Below are positions 16,822 through 24,821 of a DNA stretch of 47,598 nucleotides, piece after piece. The stretch is from Brevundimonas denitrificans (lineage in GTDB: Bacteria > Pseudomonadota > Alphaproteobacteria > Caulobacterales > Caulobacteraceae). The stretch covers positions 1 through 47,598 of the forward strand of contig NZ_BSOY01000013.1 in the NCBI RefSeq assembly GCF_030160755.1, in the 5' to 3' direction. Position numbers and translations under genes: made by a program. The notes beneath the pieces were generated by a model. It did no database searches and was not told the origin of the DNA. It saw nothing but the letters and a program-made list of their open reading frames with translations. Every line of letters starts with the position of its first letter. The first letter of the stretch is position 1.

Positions 16822-17034
16822 CTATTCGGCGGCTTCGCCTTCCGGATCGGCGACATAGTGTTCCTGGCAAAGCTTGCGCAGGGCGGCCGTCAGGGTCGGG
16901 CCGTAGAGGGAATCCTGGATCCGCTCGAAGCCTTCGGACTGCAGGGCCTGTTTGATTTCGCCGACAGTGCGGCAGCCGCCGCCGCGCGCCAGTTCATAGG
17001 CGCGTTCGAGGGTCGTGGGACGATGGTTGCTCAT
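16822..17034 (-). CDS. Small hypothetical protein
   Basis: A 70-residue protein, not recognised. It begins MSNHRPTTLERAYELARGGG and reads as three short helices (ERAYELA, VGEIKQALQSEG, TAALRKLCQEHY) with an acidic tail. This helix-rich layout with TVGEIKQAL-like sequence recalls a small winged-helix or helical-bundle fold, but no family is claimed. The open frame extends to 17217, but that part overlaps the porin gene, so the ATG at 17034 is used. It lies 50 bases downstream of the porin gene on the same strand. Confidence 0.68.
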   Translation of the reverse strand: MSNHRPTTLERAYELARGGGCRTVGEIKQALQSEGFERIQDSLYGPTLTAALRKLCQEHYVADPEGEAAE

Positions 17035-17084
17035 CTGTCCTAAATAGGGGCCCCGGCCGGAAAAGCGAGGCCCCTGTTCCGGTC

Positions 17085-17792
17085 TCAGAAGGCCAGGCTG
17101 ATCCCCGCCACCAGACTGTCGGCATACTGTTCGCCCGGCACATCGGCGTCGGTGGCGTAATAGCGCAGGTCGGCGTCGATCTTGTCGGTCAGGGCGTAGG
17201 TGAGACCCGCATTCCACGCCGTGTAGTCGAGGCTGTTGTCCTGCTCGCGCCGGCCGATCGCGGCCGTGCCTTCCAGCTTGTCGGTGAAGTCCCAGCCCAA
17301 ACGCGCCTCGACCCAGGTCCAGGCTTCGGTCCCGCCCATGCCGTCGGGCGAATACTGGAAGCGGACACGGCCGCTGGCCGGGCCGATCGAGCGTTTGACG
17401 TCGGCGGTCAGCTCCCAGGCATTGTCGTCATAGGTCGAGGCGGCGTCGATCTGGGACTTGAAGGTGGCGTTGAGGTCGAGGTCGAAGCCGGCGATCTCAG
17501 GCCGGACGCCCGCGCCGATCTCCACTTCCAGATCAGAGCCGCTGGAGCTCTGGATGGTCTGGAATCCGGAGCCGGCGTAAATCAGTCCGGAGGCGTTTTC
17601 CCATTCGGCCTCGCCCCAGACATAGGCCTCGCCGTCGGACTTGGACGCGCCCTTGGAGCGGTTGTCCGTGGCGGCGCCGACGGCGAAGGACCAGTTGCCG
17701 GAAGGGGCGGGGGCGTCCTGGGCCGCGACGGGCGCGGCGGCGGCCAGCAGGGCGGTCGCCAGGACGGCGGCGGTCGTCAGGGTGCGGAGCAT
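17085..17792 (-). CDS. TorF-family putative porin
   Basis: A 235-residue outer-membrane beta-barrel candidate. The signal peptide (MLRTLTTAAVLATALLAAAA, cut near VAAQ-DA) is followed by NWSFAVGAATDNRSKGASKS, the start pattern of the Gcw_chp/TorF family, and alternating amphipathic strands ending in VAGISLAF with a C-terminal Phe, as needed for barrel insertion. The cargo is unknown. It is 33 bases downstream of the nitronate monooxygenase gene and may be co-transcribed with it. Confidence 0.85.
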   Translation of the reverse strand: MLRTLTTAAVLATALLAAAAPVAAQDAPAPSGNWSFAVGAATDNRSKGASKSDGEAYVWGEAEWENASGLIYAGSGFQTIQSSSGSDLEVEIGAGVRPEIAGFDLDLNATFKSQIDAASTYDDNAWELTADVKRSIGPASGRVRFQYSPDGMGGTEAWTWVEARLGWDFTDKLEGTAAIGRREQDNSLDYTAWNAGLTYALTDKIDADLRYYATDADVPGEQYADSLVAGISLAF

Positions 17793-17825
17793 GTGTGAGT
17801 CGCCTCGTTTGGAACGAGGCGCGGT

Positions 17826-18752
17826 CTAGAGCCGCTTCTTGTCGAATTTATCACAAGCCTGTGTAAATTCGTCCGCCAGCCGACGGACAAGCTGGGCCGT
17901 GGGCAGAACATCACGCACGCCGGCCGACCCCTGACCGGCGGACCAGACCGTTTTCCAGGCCTTGGCCTCATCCGCCATGTCGAGCTTGTGCTCGGGCAGG
18001 GACTTGGGATCGATGCCGTTGGCGACGAGAGACGGCGTCAGGAAATTGGCCGGAATGCCCGAGACGGCGGGAGTGTAGGTGATGTCCGAGGCGCCGGCCT
18101 CGACGACCATCTGTTTGTACTCGGGCTGCGCCATCGACTCCGTCGTCGAGATGAAGCGGGTGCCCATATAGGCGAAGTCGGCGCCCATCATGATGGCCGC
18201 GGCCACGTCGCCGCCGGTCGACAGGCAGCCGGACAGGATGATGGTCCCGTCGAAGAAGGACCGAACCTCCTCGACCAGGGCGAAGGGGTTGATCACCCCG
18301 GCGTGTCCGCCCGCGCCGTTGGCCACCAGGATCAGGCCGTCGACCCCCGCCTGGGCCGCCTTGCGGGCGTGGCGGACATTGGCGATGTCGTGGAAGACCA
18401 CGCCCCCGTAGCCGTGCACGGCATCCACCACATCGCGGACCGCGCCGAGAGAGGTGATGATCAGCGGCACCTTCTCCTCGACCGAGACCATCATGTCGGC
18501 CATCAGGCGGGGGTTGGTGGGGTGGACGATGTGATTGACGCCGAAGGCGGCGGCGTCGGGGTTCAGCCGCGCCTTGATGTCGTGCAGCCATTCCCGATAG
18601 CCCTCGGTGGTGCGCTGGTTCAGCGACGGGAAGGTGCCGATGATCCCGGCGTTGCAGGCCTCGACCACCAGATCCGGTCCGGAGACGAGAAACATGGGGG
18701 CCGCGATGACCGGCAGCTTCAGACCCTTTTGCAGCGATGCCGGAATGGCCAT
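17826..18752 (-). CDS. Nitronate monooxygenase (2-nitropropane dioxygenase family)
   Basis: A 308-residue FMN-dependent TIM-barrel enzyme. Family marks are PVIAAPMFLVSGPDL at the N-terminus, GVNHIVHPTNPR, the HDIANVRHARKAAQAGVDG segment, NGAGGHAG (phosphate binding), ILSGCLSTGGDVAAA and MGTRFISTTES. Nitronate monooxygenases oxidise alkyl nitronates such as propionate 3-nitronate, but many homologues have other roles, so the substrate is open. No signal peptide is seen, so it is cytoplasmic. The start at 18752 is preceded by a weak GGGGA site. Confidence 0.9.
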   Translation of the reverse strand: MAIPASLQKGLKLPVIAAPMFLVSGPDLVVEACNAGIIGTFPSLNQRTTEGYREWLHDIKARLNPDAAAFGVNHIVHPTNPRLMADMMVSVEEKVPLIITSLGAVRDVVDAVHGYGGVVFHDIANVRHARKAAQAGVDGLILVANGAGGHAGVINPFALVEEVRSFFDGTIILSGCLSTGGDVAAAIMMGADFAYMGTRFISTTESMAQPEYKQMVVEAGASDITYTPAVSGIPANFLTPSLVANGIDPKSLPEHKLDMADEAKAWKTVWSAGQGSAGVRDVLPTAQLVRRLADEFTQACDKFDKKRL

Positions 18753-18851
18753 GACGTTTCCCCGAGTTGTCTTTGGCTACGGATAGCGGGCTGTCGCGGG
18801 GGAAGGCAAATGGCTTCGGGCGAACCCGGAGCGCGGCGGCTCGTGATCCTT

Positions 18852-19258
18852 TCAGTAGTCTGGCGCCCGATAGCGCAGGACGAATCTCACTTCGGAGCCG
18901 GGCGCGGCGTCCTGGACTGACTCCGGTGAGAGCGGGCGGACCTTGCGGCGGACAGGGCGGACGGACCGAACCCGACTCCCGGAGGAGTTTCGCTGACAAT
19001 GAGGCAGTGTGACAGGGTTCCATCCGGGGCGACGCTGCACGCGACGGAGGCGCTGCCTTCCGTGACACCCCGGGCCATCGCCCGCTCCGGAAACTCGGGC
19101 AGGGGCCGACGCGCCCAGGACGGGTTGGTGATCGCCGGGCGTTCCGGCGCTGAACCGACCGGCGGGATCTCCTGCGCCGAGGCCCCTGACATCGTCAGGC
19201 CCGTCACGACGCCCGAAAGGACGATGGCCTGTCTCAGGCTTTGAAATGGTTTCCGCAT
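18852..19258 (-). pseudogene. TonB C-terminal-domain exported protein, frameshifted
   Basis: The frame starting at 19258 encodes a signal peptide (cut near GASAQ) and then PEFPERAMARGVTEGSASVACSVAPDG in pieces, the start of a TonB C-terminal-type fold, up to GFGPSALSAA. Beyond about base 18945 this frame turns into Arg/Ser-rich nonsense, while the expected ending (KVRPLSPESV, then GSEVRFVLRYRAPDY, stop at 18852) continues in another frame. One missing base at about 18944-18946 explains both halves. It is either a genuine frameshift mutation or a sequencing error. Intact relatives are small periplasmic proteins with a TonB-like domain whose role is not well known. It is divergent from queF. 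Confidence 0.75.
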
Positions 19259-19333
19259 CGCCCTATGTCCTCCCGCAGATCACCCTGATGCCTCGCCCCG
19301 CCGGGCGCCCGCAAGCCGAAACACCTTCCGATC

Positions 19334-19795
19334 ATGACCACCGACACCTCAGGCCTGCATCAGCTCGGCCAGCACACCGTCCAGCCGACCAGCCCGGAAA
19401 CGGCCGAACTGGAGCGGGTGCCCAATCCCCATCCGGGAATGCTGTATCTGACGCGGTTCACCGCGCCCGAGTTCACCAGCCTGTGCCCGGTGACGGGCCA
19501 GCCGGACTTCGCCCACATCGTCATCGACTATGCGCCGGGCGACTGGCTGGTCGAGAGCAAGTCGCTGAAGCTGTACCTGACCGCCTTCCGCAACCACGGC
19601 GCCTTCCACGAGGACTGCACCGTCGCCATCGGCAAGAAGATCGCCGACCTGCTGCAGCCGAAATGGCTGCGCATCGGGGGCTACTGGTACCCGCGCGGCG
19701 GCATTCCGATCGACGTCTTCTGGCAGACGGGCCCCGCGCCCGAGGGGCTGTGGCTGCCGGATCAGGGCGTGCCGACCTATCGCGGGCGGGGGTGA
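19334..19795 (+). CDS. queF: NADPH-dependent 7-cyano-7-deazaguanine reductase (preQ1 synthase)
   Basis: A 153-residue short-type QueF. It reduces preQ0 to preQ1 in queuosine tRNA modification. The catalytic Cys51 ([13 protein letters not shown]), Asp58, the substrate-binding ESKSLK (74-79) and His92/Glu93 in HEDC are all present, and the length matches the monomodular type. It is cytoplasmic. No other queuosine gene is in the window. The gene is divergent from the frameshifted TonB-like gene, with 75 bases between them; no clear preQ1 riboswitch was seen there. Confidence 0.96.
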   Translation: MTTDTSGLHQLGQHTVQPTSPETAELERVPNPHPGMLYLTRFTAPEFTSLCPVTGQPDFAHIVIDYAPGDWLVESKSLKLYLTAFRNHGAFHEDCTVAIGKKIADLLQPKWLRIGGYWYPRGGIPIDVFWQTGPAPEGLWLPDQGVPTYRGRG

Positions 19796-19803
19796 GACGC
19801 CTC

Positions 19804-20226
19804 ATGTCGCTTCGCCCCTTCCATCTCGCCTTTCCCGTTCATGACCTCGACGCCGCGCGTCGCTTCTGGGGCGGGACCATGGGCTGCCCCGAGGGGCGCA
19901 GTTCGGACGAATGGATCGATTTCGACTTCTTCGGCCATCAGATCGTGACGCATCTCGTGCCGGGCATGAAAGCGCCTGACGCCGGCGGCAACGCGGTCGA
20001 CGGCCATCAGGTGCCGGTGCCCCATTTCGGCGTGGTGCTGGAGATGGAGGACTGGCAGGCGCTGGCCGACCGTCTCGTCGCGGCGGGGACGAAGTTCGAC
20101 ATCGAGCCCCATGTGCGATTCAAGGGCCAACCGGGCGAGCAGGCCACGATGTTTTTCCGCGATCCGAGCGGCAACGCCATCGAGATGAAGGCCTTCGAGG
20201 ACCTGGGCCAGCTGTTCGCGAAATAG
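19804..20226 (+). CDS. VOC (glyoxalase/bleomycin-resistance fold) family protein
   Basis: A 140-residue vicinal-oxygen-chelate protein. The opening [18 protein letters not shown] and the closing [17 protein letters not shown] are the paired beta-alpha-beta-beta-beta modules of the fold. Candidate metal ligands are His8 and the Glu in NAIEMK. Members are dioxygenases, lyases or binding proteins, and the activity is not predictable here. The ATG at 19804 lies 8 bases after the queF stop; a GTG at 19792 overlapping that stop is an alternative that adds four residues. It is probably co-transcribed with queF. Confidence 0.87.
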   Translation: MSLRPFHLAFPVHDLDAARRFWGGTMGCPEGRSSDEWIDFDFFGHQIVTHLVPGMKAPDAGGNAVDGHQVPVPHFGVVLEMEDWQALADRLVAAGTKFDIEPHVRFKGQPGEQATMFFRDPSGNAIEMKAFEDLGQLFAK

Positions 20227-20363
20227 GCGCCGGTCCGCCGGGCGGCAGCCCGATCGCAGGCGGGGCTGGAGTGCGTCGGCGCGGCCGGTTGAGATGGCGT
20301 CAGAACCCACGGCCCGGACAATCCTCCCGCGGGCTTCGATCCAGGCGGTGACCGGCGCTCCCT

Positions 20364-20942
20364 TTATCGCCGCGCGAGGAAGACGCAGGAGACTCCGATG
20401 CCGGGGATCAGGGCGAGCGCAAAGGCGCGTTGCCACAGGCCGACGTTCCGGGATGTCACAAGTTCTCCGACGCCGAACATGACGGCGAGCGTCGCGATCA
20501 TCGCCGCGAGCCAAAGCCCGAGCAGGGCGTAAACCACGCCGCTGGCCCGGCCGCGCAGGGCGATCATCAGCATCACGGGCAGCAGCAGGCCGCCAAACAC
20601 CAGGCCGAAGCCGTTGTGAAGCGGATTCGGCATCGGATAGAGCCCGCCGAAGATCATGCCCGCGCCCCAGGCGGCCAGGGCCGCGCCGGCGAAGGCGCCG
20701 CTCACAAGGCGTCCCGCGGCGGCGAAATGCCAGACCAGGCCCAGGCCGCCCAGCACCGCCAGCGCGCCGGTCGCGAGGATCCCGAGATTGAAGATGGCGG
20801 GGTGGGGCGCAGCCGCGCTCCCCAGCTCGCTGGCGTACTGGGTGACGTGGCTATATCCGGGCCAGGTCAGCGACGCGCCGATCAGCGTCGCGAAATACAG
20901 CACCGACGCGGCCGCGCCGCACCCAAGCAAGATCTTTCGCAT
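20364..20942 (-). CDS. DUF998 family integral membrane protein
   Basis: A 192-residue protein with about six hydrophobic segments. The pattern of segments and the conserved YPMPNPLHNGFGL loop (about 117-129) agree with the DUF998 family, membrane proteins of unknown function. The first segment (ILLGCGAAASVLYFATLIGA) is probably a membrane helix rather than a cleaved signal. It is convergent with the VOC gene, with 137 intergenic bases in which no strong terminator was found. Confidence 0.8.
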   Translation of the reverse strand: MRKILLGCGAAASVLYFATLIGASLTWPGYSHVTQYASELGSAAAPHPAIFNLGILATGALAVLGGLGLVWHFAAAGRLVSGAFAGAALAAWGAGMIFGGLYPMPNPLHNGFGLVFGGLLLPVMLMIALRGRASGVVYALLGLWLAAMIATLAVMFGVGELVTSRNVGLWQRAFALALIPGIGVSCVFLARR

Positions 20943-21127
20943 GACAGCCCCTTTCCGGCCAATACGGCGGAATTTTAAACACGCCGATCCCCAACTGCCA
21001 AGCTTGGACCGGGGTCAGTCGTGGACCGCCCTGGCGCTGCACGCGACGGCCCGAGGTCGCTCGGGACGCGGGGCAGTGTCCGCAATCCTTCCTCCTCGCT
21101 CCGGCTCCGGACCGCTAACCTCCGCGC

Positions 21128-22009
21128 ATGAGCGATTCCCGCCGCCTTCCGCTTGAAACCTGGGGCCGTCACTGGCTGCTTCGGCTCCAGACCGCCGCCG
21201 ACCGCGCCGCATGGTCCCGGTACGGCTTCGAATTCCTGATGTTCGGGATCAAGCAGGGGTGGGCCTGTCTGTTCGGCGGGGCGATGCTGGCGATGTTGCT
21301 GGCGACGCATCTGTGGTGGCCCGACGAGGCGCCGGTCAGCCGCTACGACTTTCTCGTGGTCGGGGCGCTCGGCATCCAGGCGGCCATGCTGGCGCTCAAG
21401 CTGGAGAGCTGGGAGGAGGCAAGGGTGATCTTCGTCTTCCACGTCGTCGGGACGATCATGGAGCTGTTCAAGACGCAGGCCGGCTCGTGGATCTATCCGG
21501 AGGACAGCCTGCTGAGGATCGGCATGGTGCCGCTGTTCTCGGGCTTCATGTATGCGGCGGTGGGCAGCTATATCGCCCGCATCTGGCGCATCTTCGACAT
21601 CAAATTCCGCCACTATCCGCCGCTGTGGACGACGTGGGTGCTGGCGGCCGCGATCTACATCAACTTCTTCGCCCATCACTGGCTGCCCGATATCCGGCTC
21701 GGCCTGTTCGTCCTGACGGCGGTGCTGTTCGGGCGCGGCTGGTTCTATTTCACGCCGGACCGGACGCGGCGGGCCATGCCGTTTCTGCTGGGGTTCTTTC
21801 TGGTCGCGACCTTCATCTGGCTGGCCGAGAATATCGGCACCTTCGCCAACGCCTGGGTCTATCCGTCCCAGAGCGACGGCTGGCATATGGTGTCGGTCGA
21901 CAAGCTGGGCAGCTGGTTCCTGCTGATGATGATCAGCGTGGTGCTGGTGTCGCTTGTGCATCGGCCGGAAGAGGAACCGGTCGGGCTGGCCGGGGGAGGC
22001 GGTCGATGA
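21128..22009 (+). CDS. DUF817 family integral membrane protein
   Basis: A 293-residue protein with about eight predicted membrane helices. Stretches such as RYGFEFLMFGIKQGWACLFG, KTQAGSWIYPE, INFFAHHWLPDIR and WLAENIGTFANAWVYP match what I know of the DUF817 (YoaT-like) family. The function is unknown, and the conserved Trp, His and Glu residues near the membrane are suggestive only. Its stop overlaps the ATG of the downstream methyltransferase gene (ATGA at 22006-22009), so the two are translationally coupled. Confidence 0.85.
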   Translation: MSDSRRLPLETWGRHWLLRLQTAADRAAWSRYGFEFLMFGIKQGWACLFGGAMLAMLLATHLWWPDEAPVSRYDFLVVGALGIQAAMLALKLESWEEARVIFVFHVVGTIMELFKTQAGSWIYPEDSLLRIGMVPLFSGFMYAAVGSYIARIWRIFDIKFRHYPPLWTTWVLAAAIYINFFAHHWLPDIRLGLFVLTAVLFGRGWFYFTPDRTRRAMPFLLGFFLVATFIWLAENIGTFANAWVYPSQSDGWHMVSVDKLGSWFLLMMISVVLVSLVHRPEEEPVGLAGGGGR

Positions 22010-22722
22010 ACGATGGCTGGCAGGATTCGGCCGAAGCGTGGATCGCGGCGCAGGGCGAAACCGGCGACTATGGCCGGCGGTTCGTTCTCGACGCGCCGAT
22101 GATGGAGCGGGTCCGGGCGGGGGTCTATGCTTCGGCGCTGGACGTGGGCTGCGGCGAAGGCCGCTTCTGCCGTCAGCTCAGGGCGGAAGGGGTGCGCGCG
22201 GTGGGCATCGACCCCGCGCCGGCGCTGATCGACCACGCCCGTTCGCTGGACCCCGACGGCGACTACCGGATCGAAGGCGCGGAGGCGCTGGGCTTCGGGG
22301 ACGCGGCGTTCGATCTGGTGGTCAGCTATCTGTCGCTGATCGACATTCCTGACGCGGCGGCGGCGATCCGGGAAATGGCGCGGGTGTTGAAGCCCGGCGG
22401 AACCCTGTTGATCGCCAATCTGACCAGCTTCAACTCGGCCGGAGACGCCTCGGAACTGGGCTGGACGCAGATGGCGGACGGTCGCCGGGCGTTCGCCATG
22501 GACCACTATCTGGAAGAGCGCTCCGCCTGGATCGAGTGGCGCGGCATCCGGATCGTCAACTGGCATCGGCCGCTGTCCACCTACATGACCCTGTTGCTCG
22601 ACGCGGGGTTGGTGTTGCGTCATTTCGCCGAGCCGGGCCCGCAAGGCGGCGATCCGGATCGGGGCGCGCACTATCGTCGCGCGCCCTGGTTTCTGATCAT
22701 GGAATGGGTCAAGCCGGGCTGA
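22006..22722 (+). CDS. Class I SAM-dependent methyltransferase
   Basis: A 238-residue methyltransferase. Motif I is LDVGCGEGRF (about 45-54), the acidic end of strand 2 is GIDPAPALID, motif II is AFDLVVSYLSLIDIPD, and motif III is RVLKPGGTLLIANL. The layout is that of the Methyltransf_11 group, which methylates small molecules or lipids; the substrate is not identifiable. The ATG overlaps the DUF817 stop, which argues for a shared function or at least joint expression. It is cytoplasmic. Confidence 0.9.
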   Translation: MNDGWQDSAEAWIAAQGETGDYGRRFVLDAPMMERVRAGVYASALDVGCGEGRFCRQLRAEGVRAVGIDPAPALIDHARSLDPDGDYRIEGAEALGFGDAAFDLVVSYLSLIDIPDAAAAIREMARVLKPGGTLLIANLTSFNSAGDASELGWTQMADGRRAFAMDHYLEERSAWIEWRGIRIVNWHRPLSTYMTLLLDAGLVLRHFAEPGPQGGDPDRGAHYRRAPWFLIMEWVKPG

Positions 22723-22776
22723 GGGGGTGACCCCTGAAACGGCTGTGCTAGAGCGTCGGGCGAGACGGGAGACACC

Positions 22777-24366
22777 ATGGCCGCCACGCAAACCGACGTC
22801 GTCATCCTGGGCGGGGGCCACAACGGCTTGGTCTGCGCCTTCTATCTGGCGAAGGCCGGGCTGAAGGTCACCATCCTGGAGCGCCGCCATGTCGTCGGCG
22901 GGGCGGCGGTGACGGAGGAATTCCATCCGGGCTTTCGCAACTCGACCGCCAGCTACACCGTCAGCCTGCTGAATCCGAAGGTCATCGCCGACATGGACCT
23001 GGCCCGGCACGGGCTGCGGGTTGTCGAGCGCAAGGTCTCCAACTTCCTGCCCCTGGACGACGGCCGCCATTTCCTCGCGGGCGAGGGGCGGACCCAGGGG
23101 GAACTGGCGAAATTCTCGACGCGCGATGCGGCACGTCTGCCTGACTATGAGGCGCGGCTGGAGACGGTGGCGGCGGTGCTGCGCGACTGGATCCTGAAGG
23201 CCCCGCCCAACATGGTGGACGGCGGCTGGATGGCCATGCTGCCTGAGCTGCTGAAGGGCGCGTCGCTGGGCAAACAGGCCGCGGGGCTGGACGTCACCGG
23301 TCGGCGCGATCTGCTGGACCTGTTCGCCAAGTCGGCCGGCGACTGGCTGGACGGTTGGTTCGAGAGCGATCCGATCAAGGCCCTGTTCGGTTTCGACAGC
23401 GTGGTCGGCAATTACGCCAGTCCGTACACGCCGGGCTCGGCCTATGTGCTGCTGCACCATGTCTTCGGCGAGGTGAACGGGCGCAAGGGCGTCTGGGGCC
23501 ATGCCATCGGCGGCATGGGGGCGATCACCCAGGCCATGGCCGCCGCCTGCGCCGAACAGGGCGTCGAGGTGCGGCTGGAGACGCCGATCGCCGAGGTGCT
23601 GACGGAGAAAGGCCGCGCCGTCGGGGCGGTGAGCGAGGCGGGCGACGTCGTTCGGGCGCGGGCGGTGGTGTCCAACCTGCATCCGCGCCTGCTGTTCGAG
23701 CGGTTCGTGGATGACGCCGTCGTCCCCGCCGACTTCCGCGAGCGGATCGGGAACTACCAGTCCGGATCGGGCACCTTCCGCATGAATGTGGCCCTGTCGG
23801 AACTGCCGAACTTCACCAGCCTGCCGGGGCAGGGAGATCACCTGACCGCCGGAATCATCATGGCGCCGTCGCTGGCCTATATGGACCGGGCCCATGCCGA
23901 GGCGCGGCTGAACGGCTGGTCGTCGAAGCCGATCGTCGAGATGTTGATCCCCTCGACGCTCGACGACAGCCTGGCCCCCGCCGGACAGCATGTCGCCAGC
24001 CTGTTCTGCCAGCATGTCGATCCGGCCCTGGGCGACGAGCATCGCGACACGGTGGCGGATCTGATGATCGAGACGGTCGACAGCTACGCGCCGGGCTTCA
24101 AGGCCTCGGTGGTCGGGCGGCTGGCGCTGGGGCCGCGCGATCTGGAGCGGCGCTTCGGCCTCGTCGGCGGCGACATCTTCCACGGGCGGCTGACGCTGGA
24201 CCAGCTGTTCAGCGCGCGCCCGGTCCTGGGCCACGCCGATCACCGGATGCCGGTTCCGGGTCTGTATCTGTGCGGCTCGGGAGCCCATCCTGGCGGCGGC
24301 GTCACCGGCGCGCCGGGACACAATGCGGCGCGGGCGGTGCTGAAGGACCTGGGTGTCAGGCAGTAG
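22777..24366 (+). CDS. FAD-dependent oxidoreductase, PYROXD2/phytoene-desaturase-like
   Basis: A 529-residue flavoprotein. The dinucleotide-binding motif is VVILGGGHNGLVCAFYLAK (residues 8-26) followed by VTILERRHVVGGAAVTEE. The C-terminal part has PGLYLCGSGAHPGGGVTG and HNAARAVL, the second FAD contact typical of the phytoene-desaturase/PYROXD2 superfamily. No carotenoid genes are nearby, so a PYROXD2-like role is more likely than carotenoid synthesis. Its substrate is unknown. It starts 54 bases after the methyltransferase and ends in a repeat-derived region that includes its stop codon. Confidence 0.9.
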   Translation: MAATQTDVVILGGGHNGLVCAFYLAKAGLKVTILERRHVVGGAAVTEEFHPGFRNSTASYTVSLLNPKVIADMDLARHGLRVVERKVSNFLPLDDGRHFLAGEGRTQGELAKFSTRDAARLPDYEARLETVAAVLRDWILKAPPNMVDGGWMAMLPELLKGASLGKQAAGLDVTGRRDLLDLFAKSAGDWLDGWFESDPIKALFGFDSVVGNYASPYTPGSAYVLLHHVFGEVNGRKGVWGHAIGGMGAITQAMAAACAEQGVEVRLETPIAEVLTEKGRAVGAVSEAGDVVRARAVVSNLHPRLLFERFVDDAVVPADFRERIGNYQSGSGTFRMNVALSELPNFTSLPGQGDHLTAGIIMAPSLAYMDRAHAEARLNGWSSKPIVEMLIPSTLDDSLAPAGQHVASLFCQHVDPALGDEHRDTVADLMIETVDSYAPGFKASVVGRLALGPRDLERRFGLVGGDIFHGRLTLDQLFSARPVLGHADHRMPVPGLYLCGSGAHPGGGVTGAPGHNAARAVLKDLGVRQ

Positions 24367-24440
24367 GCAGTAGGCGGTAGGCGGTATGTAGAGCGGTCGC
24401 CGCCAAGGCGCGCGATCCCTACTGCTGCCTACTGCCTGCT
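24359..24440. repeat. Tandem heptamer repeat with inverted counterpart between convergent genes
   Basis: Four head-to-tail copies of GGC(A/G)GTA occupy 24359-24386, starting inside the last codons of the PYROXD2-like gene and supplying its TAG stop. About 34 bases later, TACTGCTGCCTACTGCC (24420-24436) is the inverse complement, giving a potential 12-bp stem. The element fills the gap up to the convergent receiver gene. It may act as a bidirectional terminator or be a short dispersed genomic repeat. Confidence 0.6.
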
Positions 24441-24443
24441 CCC

Positions 24444-24821
24444 CTAGACGTTCTCCACGCCCATCGCCTTCATCAGGGCCTCGCGGATGGCGTTTTCGGT
24501 GAAGGGCTTCTGCACCGTGGCGTGACCGCGCCAGGCGTCGGGCAGGCCGCTTTCGCCATAGCCCGTCGAGAAGACGAAGGGGACGCCGCGCGCCGTCAGC
24601 GCATCGGCGACAGGGAAGACCTGACGGCCGGCGACATTGACGTCCAGCAGGGCGGCGTCCAGCGACGCCGGGTCGGCGACCATGGCCAGCCCTTCCTCGA
24701 TCGTGCCCGCGGGGCCTACAGGGGTGCAGCCCATGTCCTCGAGGATGGTTTCCAGCAGCATGGCGACCAGGGATTCGTCCTCGACCACCAGCACGCGCCG
24801 ACCCTTCAACGTCTGGGTCAT
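24444..24821 (-). CDS. Single-domain response regulator (receiver only)
   Basis: A 125-residue CheY-like receiver. The acidic pair is in VVEDES (about residues 13-14), the phospho-acceptor is Asp60 in AALLDVNVAG, the Thr/Ser switch is in FSTGYGE, and the conserved Lys is in TVQKPF. There is no output domain. Its ATG overlaps the stop of the kinase gene (24818-24821, ATGA), so it is the cognate partner of the HWE kinase. Single-domain receivers of this type often act by phosphotransfer or protein contact. Confidence 0.94.
   Translation of the reverse strand: MTQTLKGRRVLVVEDESLVAMLLETILEDMGCTPVGPAGTIEEGLAMVADPASLDAALLDVNVAGRQVFPVADALTARGVPFVFSTGYGESGLPDAWRGHATVQKPFTENAIREALMKAMGVENV

Noticed and set aside
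19259-19333. Possible preQ1 riboswitch upstream of queF
   Set aside because: The 75-base gap lacks a recognisable preQ1-I or preQ1-II core and is too GC-rich and short.
20227-20363. Possible gene or terminator between the VOC and DUF998 genes
   Set aside because: No coding frame with start and ribosome-binding site, and only weak GC-rich stems without a T-run.
22777-24366. Carotenoid phytoene desaturase
   Set aside because: The fold is shared, but no other carotenoid gene is nearby and the sequence pattern fits PYROXD2-type oxidoreductases better.
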